DNA from: Crateriforma spongiae
Lineage (GTDB): Bacteria > Planctomycetota > Planctomycetia > Pirellulales > Pirellulaceae
Direction: 5' to 3'
Assembly (NCBI RefSeq): GCF_012290005.1
Contig: NZ_JAAXMS010000003.1
Coordinates: 744,001-808,000 of the forward strand
Length of the DNA stretch: 64,000 nucleotides
Shown: positions 57,521 through 64,000 of the stretch, one piece after another
Numbering within the stretch: position 1 is the stretch's first letter
Layout: each line of letters opens with the position of its first letter
Program-made: the position numbers and the translations under genes
Notes under the pieces: model-generated
Databases searched by the model: none
What the model was told of the DNA's origin: nothing
What the model saw: only the letters and a program-made list of their open reading frames with translations

Positions 57521-60500
57521 ATGAACCCAGGCTCCCAATATTCCAACCCGCTTGACTGGTGGAACGCACTTCGCCACGGCGGCATGCTTGTCGACCCGAC
57601 GCGGCTCACCAAGCTGATCGCCGATCCGCCGCCACCGCTCAGTTCATTTGAAACCGACCGACTGCGACGGCGCATTGTTTCTTTCGAGCAGGATGAGAAC
57701 GCGGGCCGCGGCCAATTTGTCAGCTATGTGTTGGATGCCCTTTGCGGATTTGCAAAAGCGGGCACCTGGGATCGTGGCACCTCAGTCGATCCCGCCCGCT
57801 GGATCCGTCAAACCATCGCCGGTGACGACGTCAAGCCCAACCATCTGTGGCGTGGCCCCTTTGGCGGCATCCTTCCCGTATTCATCGACACTGAAAAGCG
57901 GGTTGGTGTGGGACGCGGCAAACGGGCCGTCACCGCCGCCATTCAGTGGCTACGCGGTGGCGATGAAAAACTCGCCATCGTCACCAATGGTCGCCAGTGG
58001 CGTCTGGTCATGGCCGGCCTGGACTACGAAGCCTTCTGTGAATGGGACATCGACCGTTGGCTCGAAAGTGGTCAGCCTTCCGATGAACTGTTTGGCCTGC
58101 GGGCGCTATTGCATCCATCGATCTGGACGCCACCATCGGACGACGAGAAGAGCCCGCTAGTCGAAGCGATCGCCGACAGCCGCAAAGGGCAAGCCGATCT
58201 TTCGGCGGTTTTGGGCGAGCGCGTCCGGCAAGCGGTCGAAGTATTGATCCAAGCCCACGGGCCGCTGCTCGATACTCTTCAACAAGAATCCAACACTCCG
58301 CCGACCAACGCCGAGATCTATCGGGCTGGCGTGCGTCTGGTGATGCGACTCGTCGTCGGCCTGTTTGCCGAATCACGTGAAGGTCTGCTGCCCAAAGACA
58401 ACCCGATCTTCCACCAGTGCTATTCCCTCTCCGGGCTAAGGGATCAGCTAGAGCGAATTTCGCCGGCTCGCCGGGCGAGCAGCTACTCCGCTTATCCGCG
58501 AGTGGTTTCTCTGTTCCGACTGATTCATGACGGCAGCTCTCACGAAGCCCTCTCAGTGCCCAGTTACGGCGGCAGCCTGTTCGCCCCCGGCGACGCGGAA
58601 AGCTCCGATGGCGTCAGCCGGGCTTTGCACGTGTTTGAGCAGGGGGGCTACGAACGTGATCTCATCAGCGACGAAAAGATATTTGAGGTTTTAAATCTGC
58701 TCTCGCGGACCAAAGTGAAGATCCGCCAGGGACGTGGCTTTATACGTCCGCTGTCGCCCGTCGATTTCTCGTCGCTCGACAGCGAATACATCGGGATCCT
58801 CTACGAAGGTTTGCTGGACTTTGAATTGCACGTTGCCGGCGACGATGGTCCCGTCATCTTCCTTGCCGTCGGCAACCAACCGGCGTTGCCGTTGTCGACT
58901 CTCGAAGCGATGGATGACAAGGCGTTCAAGAACCTGCTGGAGAAAATGAAAGACACGTCATCCGGTGAAGATGACGAGGCAGAAAGCGACGAAGAACCAT
59001 TGGATGAGGAAGCGGACAACACAGAAGGCGAAAGCCAAGACGAAGACGAAGACGAAGACGACGATGACGAAGGTTTCAGCGGCGAGACCGACGACGAAAC
59101 CGACGACGACATTCGCCATACCGCGAGAACTGCAGCGGAGACCTGGGCTCGGCGTGCGATTGCGGTTGGCAAACTCGTCCCGAAGCCCCGCGGAAAGATG
59201 ACGCCCGAAAAGCAGCTTGCCTTTGACGCGGCCGTGGATCGAAAAGCCCGGCAGATCATTACGAAAGTCGTCCTGCCCGGTGAACGTTATCTGGTCCGTT
59301 GGGGCGGCACGCGGAAGGGAAGCGGAACGTTCTACACGCGGCCGCAACTTGCGATCCCGACCGTTCACCGAACGTTGCGTCCGCTGGCGTATGAGCCGAC
59401 GGAGCAAGGCGAGAGCAATGCAAACGACTCCCTCGATCAAGACACATCCACGCAAACGCCGGATACACCTCGGCGCCCCGAAGAAATCCTAGCCCTCAAG
59501 GTCTGCGACCCCGCCTGTGGCAGCGGATCGTTCCCATTGGCCGCATTGCGATTCCTCACCGATGCGCTGTATCACTCATTGGTCCATCACGACCGTTTCA
59601 AGGGCTACGACGATCGCACCGTCATCGACCTGATTCGTGACACCGACAACGAAACCACGCTAGCCGACGAAACGTTACCCTGTCGTCCCGACGACGCCGA
59701 ATTCGAACCGCGGACCAAGGCTGTTCTGCGACGATACATTGTCGAACGCTGCATCTACGGCGTCGACCTTGACCCGCTGGCCGTCGAGCTTTGTCGATTG
59801 AGCCTGTGGATCGAAACACTCGACCGTCGGCTGCCGTTCACGTTTTTGGATCACAAAATCAAGTGCGGCAACTCGTTGGTCGGCACTTGGTTCGATCAAT
59901 TCATGCACTATCCCGCGATGGCGTGGCTGCGCGAGGGAGGTGATAAGAACCACACCACCGGAGTTCACTTCAAGAAAGAGGCTTGGACCAAAGCTATCAG
60001 CAAGAAAGTCAAGGATGTCAAGAAGGACTTAATCGATTACATCGACGGAGCCAAGTTGATTTACAAGGTGGATCTCAGCACGATTGAGACGATTCACGCA
60101 GAAGCGGAAAAGGCCTTAGAAGACATTCACTTGTTAGGGATCCACGAAACAGAACAACGAGCACAGAAATACGTCGAACTCCGAGAAAGTGAATCTTTCA
60201 AGGAAATGCAATTTGCGTTCGATCTTTATTGTTCGCTTTGGTTCTGGCCGCCGGATCAAATCGACACCTGCCCGCTTCCATTGGATTTTTACGCGGGTGA
60301 TTTTGACGCGACTGTTCGCGATACCGTCGCTAAGCTAGCCGAACGACATCGATTCTTTCATTGGGAAGTCGAGTTCCCGGACGTCTTTAATCAGGCAAAC
60401 CTTGGTTTCGACGCAGTCCTCGGCAATCCTCCCTGGGAGACACTTCAACCTAATAGCAAAGAACACTTCTCTGCGATTGACCCACTCTATCGCAGCTACG

Positions 60501-62800
60501 GCAACCAAGAGGCGAAGTCGCACCACAAAGAGTATTTTCAAGATAAAGATGTAGAGCGAGATTGGTTGCAGTTCTGCGGTTTCTACAAAGAGATCGCAAA
60601 TTGGATGAAGTACTCAGGAAGCCCATTCGGAAACAAACTGAAAACCGGCTCGGGCGATAAGCAAGAACATCAATTCCCCATCGGCGATCGCGGCCGTGGG
60701 AGCTACGAAAGCTCCGAAGCCCGCCACATTAAGTGGGCTCAGAAACGCGAAGAAACATCCGGATACGCAGATACTGAACATGCCTTTCAGTATCAGGGCG
60801 GTGGCAAACCGTACACGCACAAGATGTTCTTGGAGACATCGCATGCGCTCTTGCGCGAAGGCGGAAGACTCGGGCTTGTCGTACCTTCCGGACTCTATTC
60901 TGACCACGGCACCAGAGAGTTGCGGGAACTCTTCATCGAGCATTGTGATTGGGAATGGCTGTTCGGATTTGAAAACAGAGAAGGGATTTTTGATATTCAC
61001 CGATCGTTCAAGTTCAATCCTATCGTGATTCAGAAGGGCGGTCGCACAACTTCGATTCAGACCGCTTTCATGCGTCGCAAGATCGAGGACTGGGAAAATG
61101 CAGATTCCTATGTAACAAACTACCCGCGAGACCGTGTGCTGCAGTTTTCGCCACGCAGCAAAGCAATCTTGGAGATTCAGTCGCAACGCGACTTACAGGT
61201 ACTCGAAAAAATTTATTCGGGCAGCGTGCTGCTGGGTGACGATGGCCCCGATGGTTGGGGCATCAAGTATGCCCAGGGTGATTTCAACATGACCAGCGAC
61301 AGCAAGTTGTTTCCGCCGCGGACGTGGTGGGAGGAGCGTGGTTACATTCCGGACGAATACAGTCGCTGGGTCAAAGGCAACTGGCAACCGCGCACCGCAT
61401 CCTGCCCGGCCCCACCGGATTGCAAACGCACCGACATCCCCCCGGGCATCATCCTCTCCCGCGACGGAGAACAATTCCTCCACGAGGACGACATCGATAT
61501 CGAAGAGTTCGTCCAAGCCAACGGCAAACCGATTATCTTCAAGTTTGAAGATGATGAAGGTGAGAAAGAGGACGTTCAGCCAATCGGCCCAGCAATCGCG
61601 TTACCGATTTATGAAGGCAGAATGATAGGGCACTACGAGTTCAGTAAGAAGGGCTGGATTTCGGGCAAAGGACGCGGGGCCGTTTGGCGTGACATTGAGC
61701 CAGTCGAGCGTGTGATCGAACCACAATTTTTACTAGGCGGCCGCGTGTATGAACTCGCCAAGCGGCAAACTGCTGACCATCTATTTAAAGTCGGAATGAT
61801 GGACGTCACTTCCGCTACAAACTCAAGGACCATGATCAACACGGTGCTTGGCCGAGTTCCGACCATACACAAAGTTCCAACGCTCGCACCCAATGCAACC
61901 GGAGACAAGACGTTTGATGTATTGGTTTTGTCCGCAATGTGCAGCTCCTTTTCCTTCGATCACCTAATCCGTAATCGGTTAGGTGGACAATCGTTGGTTT
62001 GGGCCGCACTTGCAGAAACGGCGTTTGTCAAACCATCAAAGCCTCCTAAAGCAATCGCCGATCTCGCGATGTCTTTGGTGGGGGCGCAACCATTGGCGTC
62101 GAGACACGTGTGCGGATGGCAGTTTCGGAATGGGCGAACAGTTCGATTTGCGTTTACAGCTCACGAGCGGACTCGCGTGCGGTGCATCATTGAGGCGCTT
62201 GTTGCTTGGTCATATGGAGTCGATGAAAACGCTTTTGGCTGGCTTATGAGGGATTGTGACCATCCCATTGCATATTTGAGTCGCAATTCACGATTGCTTG
62301 ACCCAAAGGGTTTTTGGCGTATCGACAAAACAAAAACACCCGAATTGCGTTTCTCGATACTTTCTCAAATCGCTTTCCGTGATTTGATGCAGTGCATCGT
62401 CGATGCCAATGATGAAATACTCGGCATAAACGAGTTCATCAATCAAAACGATGGCGAAGGCTGGCAACTCCCCGAAACCCTACGTTTAGCCGATTACGGC
62501 CTGGGGCATGACGACCGAGCGAAGGAGCATCAACCGGTTCGCGAGTGCTTCGGTCCCCGCTTCTACGATTGGCAGCTCACCCAAACTCCCGAAGAATCCT
62601 GGGCCGAATGCCACCTCCACGCCCGCAACCTCCTAGGTGAAGCCGCCTACGAAAGATTGGTGTCTGGTGATTCAGGGTTGGTGGTTGGTGAAGAACCAGC
62701 CGCATACCAATCATCACCATCGCCCAGTCACCAACCAGAACCCGACGAGCCATTCCAACTAACGGGTGAACCCAAGACAACGAAGAGACGCAAGCGATAG
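57521..62800 (+). CDS. drmMI: DrmMI-like N6-adenine DNA methylase
   Basis: A 1759-aa protein of the size and layout of DISARM class 1 methylases. The SAM motif VCDPACGSGSFPLAAL lies near residue 660, and the catalytic AVLGNPPWETL near 968. An acidic linker of about 50 residues (mostly D and E) lies near 482-530. The N-terminal 480 residues resemble helical domains of large type IIG/DISARM methylases; the C-terminus carries target-recognition-like sequence. It marks host DNA so the system can tell it from phage DNA. 63 bp after the helicase. Confidence 0.85.
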   Translation: MNPGSQYSNPLDWWNALRHGGMLVDPTRLTKLIADPPPPLSSFETDRLRRRIVSFEQDENAGRGQFVSYVLDALCGFAKAGTWDRGTSVDPARWIRQTIAGDDVKPNHLWRGPFGGILPVFIDTEKRVGVGRGKRAVTAAIQWLRGGDEKLAIVTNGRQWRLVMAGLDYEAFCEWDIDRWLESGQPSDELFGLRALLHPSIWTPPSDDEKSPLVEAIADSRKGQADLSAVLGERVRQAVEVLIQAHGPLLDTLQQESNTPPTNAEIYRAGVRLVMRLVVGLFAESREGLLPKDNPIFHQCYSLSGLRDQLERISPARRASSYSAYPRVVSLFRLIHDGSSHEALSVPSYGGSLFAPGDAESSDGVSRALHVFEQGGYERDLISDEKIFEVLNLLSRTKVKIRQGRGFIRPLSPVDFSSLDSEYIGILYEGLLDFELHVAGDDGPVIFLAVGNQPALPLSTLEAMDDKAFKNLLEKMKDTSSGEDDEAESDEEPLDEEADNTEGESQDEDEDEDDDDEGFSGETDDETDDDIRHTARTAAETWARRAIAVGKLVPKPRGKMTPEKQLAFDAAVDRKARQIITKVVLPGERYLVRWGGTRKGSGTFYTRPQLAIPTVHRTLRPLAYEPTEQGESNANDSLDQDTSTQTPDTPRRPEEILALKVCDPACGSGSFPLAALRFLTDALYHSLVHHDRFKGYDDRTVIDLIRDTDNETTLADETLPCRPDDAEFEPRTKAVLRRYIVERCIYGVDLDPLAVELCRLSLWIETLDRRLPFTFLDHKIKCGNSLVGTWFDQFMHYPAMAWLREGGDKNHTTGVHFKKEAWTKAISKKVKDVKKDLIDYIDGAKLIYKVDLSTIETIHAEAEKALEDIHLLGIHETEQRAQKYVELRESESFKEMQFAFDLYCSLWFWPPDQIDTCPLPLDFYAGDFDATVRDTVAKLAERHRFFHWEVEFPDVFNQANLGFDAVLGNPPWETLQPNSKEHFSAIDPLYRSYGNQEAKSHHKEYFQDKDVERDWLQFCGFYKEIANWMKYSGSPFGNKLKTGSGDKQEHQFPIGDRGRGSYESSEARHIKWAQKREETSGYADTEHAFQYQGGGKPYTHKMFLETSHALLREGGRLGLVVPSGLYSDHGTRELRELFIEHCDWEWLFGFENREGIFDIHRSFKFNPIVIQKGGRTTSIQTAFMRRKIEDWENADSYVTNYPRDRVLQFSPRSKAILEIQSQRDLQVLEKIYSGSVLLGDDGPDGWGIKYAQGDFNMTSDSKLFPPRTWWEERGYIPDEYSRWVKGNWQPRTASCPAPPDCKRTDIPPGIILSRDGEQFLHEDDIDIEEFVQANGKPIIFKFEDDEGEKEDVQPIGPAIALPIYEGRMIGHYEFSKKGWISGKGRGAVWRDIEPVERVIEPQFLLGGRVYELAKRQTADHLFKVGMMDVTSATNSRTMINTVLGRVPTIHKVPTLAPNATGDKTFDVLVLSAMCSSFSFDHLIRNRLGGQSLVWAALAETAFVKPSKPPKAIADLAMSLVGAQPLASRHVCGWQFRNGRTVRFAFTAHERTRVRCIIEALVAWSYGVDENAFGWLMRDCDHPIAYLSRNSRLLDPKGFWRIDKTKTPELRFSILSQIAFRDLMQCIVDANDEILGINEFINQNDGEGWQLPETLRLADYGLGHDDRAKEHQPVRECFGPRFYDWQLTQTPEESWAECHLHARNLLGEAAYERLVSGDSGLVVGEEPAAYQSSPSPSHQPEPDEPFQLTGEPKTTKRRKR

Positions 62801-62831
62801 CCCGTAAATGGACAAGGTCTGCTGATACGCT

Positions 62832-64000
62832 ATGAATACAAACCACGCCAAGATTGCTTTTCAGCATTTTATCAAGACGGCATTGGCAAGCGATGATGCA
62901 GCAAAGGCGTTTCTGCCTGCTACTTCGGATGATGACTCGATTTGGGTTGAACTTGCCAATGAGCTTTCCCAAATTGTCGACTGCGTGATGCTTCCGCCTG
63001 GAGAGATGTTCCTCGAAGCGTTGCTATCGGCAATCCAAAACTGCGGACCATCAACATGTATCGTGTTTCCTCCGTGGCAGTCTCGTCGGGAGTTGTCCGA
63101 GGAACTCCGCCAGCAACACCCTCAATTCGACTTCGCCAAAATCGTCGCTCAAGAGGTGGCAGCGGTCATGCCCGCCAATGGCAGACTGACGCTTTGCGTT
63201 CCCGCCGGAATGGTTACCAGCGAATCGGGTCGAAGATTTCGCGAAGCGTTTTTTGAAAAGCATCTGCCGACGAGGATTGTGACGCTCAATAATTCCGACC
63301 AGCTTATTGATCGAGTTCACCCATCATTTCAGTTTTGCCTGGTGTCGGTTAAGACGAAAGCGGCTGCTCGGGAGCCTTTGAAACTTTTCAAACCCACTGC
63401 CATCACCAATGACAAACAGCTTGACGCCGTCCTGCAAGACTTTGACCGGCTCAATGTTACCGGCGGTGGTGCTACCGAATTTGGTTACGTTATTCGAGAT
63501 GGGCTGCCGGCGGCCTCGCCAATCATTCATGATTATTTCGAGCCACGGTTCCTGCAAGAGCAACGGTCGCTCGAGGCGATCGGTGAGCTAAAGCGGATTG
63601 ATGAGCTGTTTGACTTTGTCCCTGTGATACACACGACCCATGCTAGGGAAGGACTGCACACCGAACGAGCCGATGGAAGATTTTGGGTCATTGATGGTCG
63701 AGCGGTCCAGAGAGATGGCACCATTGACCACGGTGAAGTCAGGCACTGGGTCGACCAAGCGGGTGAGCGAGAGTTGCGGGTTGGTGATCTTTGTTTCCGC
63801 AGCATCGGTCGGTTCTCCGACGGGGAAGTCGTCTTCGCCGAAGTTCAAGAAAAGGATCTTCCGGCGGTCGCGTCTCAGTCGACGGTGGTGCTACGTCCCA
63901 AGGAAAACCTTGACCACCTCGATTTGGAGGTCTTGGTAGCGATGATGAAGTCGCAGCAATTTGCCGATGCGGTGGCCGCCCGTTGTGGTAATTCTCTTCA
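62832..64000 (+). CDS. partial gene of the defence locus, methylase/specificity-like
   Basis: Starts at ATG 62832 and stays open to the window end (389 codons seen). Begins NTNHAKIAFQHFIKTALASDD. TCIVFPPWQSRRELSEEL and the GRLTLCVPAGMVTSESGRRFREAFFEKHLPTRIVTL block resemble the catalytic half of an N6-methylase of HsdM/TaqI type, but no SAM-binding GxG motif is seen. The later RIDELFDFVPVIHTTHAREG and ELRVGDLCFRSIG resemble specificity-subunit linkers. Third gene of the operon; the remainder lies outside the window. Confidence 0.65.
   Translation, partial: MNTNHAKIAFQHFIKTALASDDAAKAFLPATSDDDSIWVELANELSQIVDCVMLPPGEMFLEALLSAIQNCGPSTCIVFPPWQSRRELSEELRQQHPQFDFAKIVAQEVAAVMPANGRLTLCVPAGMVTSESGRRFREAFFEKHLPTRIVTLNNSDQLIDRVHPSFQFCLVSVKTKAAAREPLKLFKPTAITNDKQLDAVLQDFDRLNVTGGGATEFGYVIRDGLPAASPIIHDYFEPRFLQEQRSLEAIGELKRIDELFDFVPVIHTTHAREGLHTERADGRFWVIDGRAVQRDGTIDHGEVRHWVDQAGERELRVGDLCFRSIGRFSDGEVVFAEVQEKDLPAVASQSTVVLRPKENLDHLDLEVLVAMMKSQQFADAVAARCGNSL

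Overview
The window looks like a piece of a Planctomycetes chromosome of the Rhodopirellula/Pirellulaceae kind. The reasons are the ECF sigma factors of planctomycetal type, a DGPF/YCII-type sigma cassette, conserved hypotheticals that I associate with this phylum, and a sulfotransferase fused to a glycosyltransferase. This is judged from protein character only; no rRNA gene is present. Almost the whole window is accessory DNA.

Layout. (1) 1-2640: ordinary chromosomal genes (ECF sigma factor, 4-TM protein, YdeI-like protein, metallo-beta-lactamase fold hydrolase). (2) 2730-30935: a tailed-phage structural module, probably a prophage. It has a ParB/DNA-methylase, an array of small minus-strand genes that each carry their own repeated upstream element and usually their own terminator (4049-8989), then terminase, portal, protease-capsid fusion, decoration proteins, head-tail and tail genes, a frameshifted tail chaperone, tape measure and an extremely serine-rich tail or fibre protein. 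Two unrelated genes sit in the tail region on the opposite strand. (3) 30920-40540: HNH pair, glycosyltransferase-sulfotransferase fusion, an ECF42-like sigma/YCII/VOC cassette on the minus strand, then a translationally coupled set of three glycosyltransferases, a radical SAM protein and a Pro-rich protein. These enzymes may modify the serine-rich phage protein. (4) 40830-52630: a tRNA array (38 tRNA or tRNA-like genes, all 20 amino acids represented) that runs into nine Y-RNA-like genes and ends at a Ro60/TROVE gene. A slipin, an endonuclease V, a SEC-C protein, two uncharacterised proteins and a tRNA 2'-phosphotransferase (kptA, interrupted by an in-frame TGA) are interspersed or adjacent. 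(5) 53338-64000: a DISARM-like or Hma-like defence locus. It has a broken SNF2-type fragment, a full DrmD-like helicase, a DrmMI-like giant adenine methylase and a partial third gene running off the window.

The most remarkable part is 49019-50876. Nine units each begin with a strand containing GACTG, then a small 3-bp hairpin in most units, then AGTACAT or a variant. Each ends with a strand containing CTTCGTC or CTCGTCG. In every unit the two ends are complementary over 6-9 bp, and the paired bases differ from unit to unit while pairing is kept. In six units the enclosed sequence is a tRNA turned inside out: T arm first, acceptor stem closed by a loop, then D arm. This is the architecture of bacterial YrlA Y RNAs, and the next gene is the Ro60 homologue that binds such RNAs. 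The other three units carry different inserts, one containing a 13-nt match to an invariant 23S rRNA segment. Together with tRNA genes carrying anticodon-loop insertions, KptA, slipin and endonuclease V, this suggests an RNA quality-control or tRNA-processing island.
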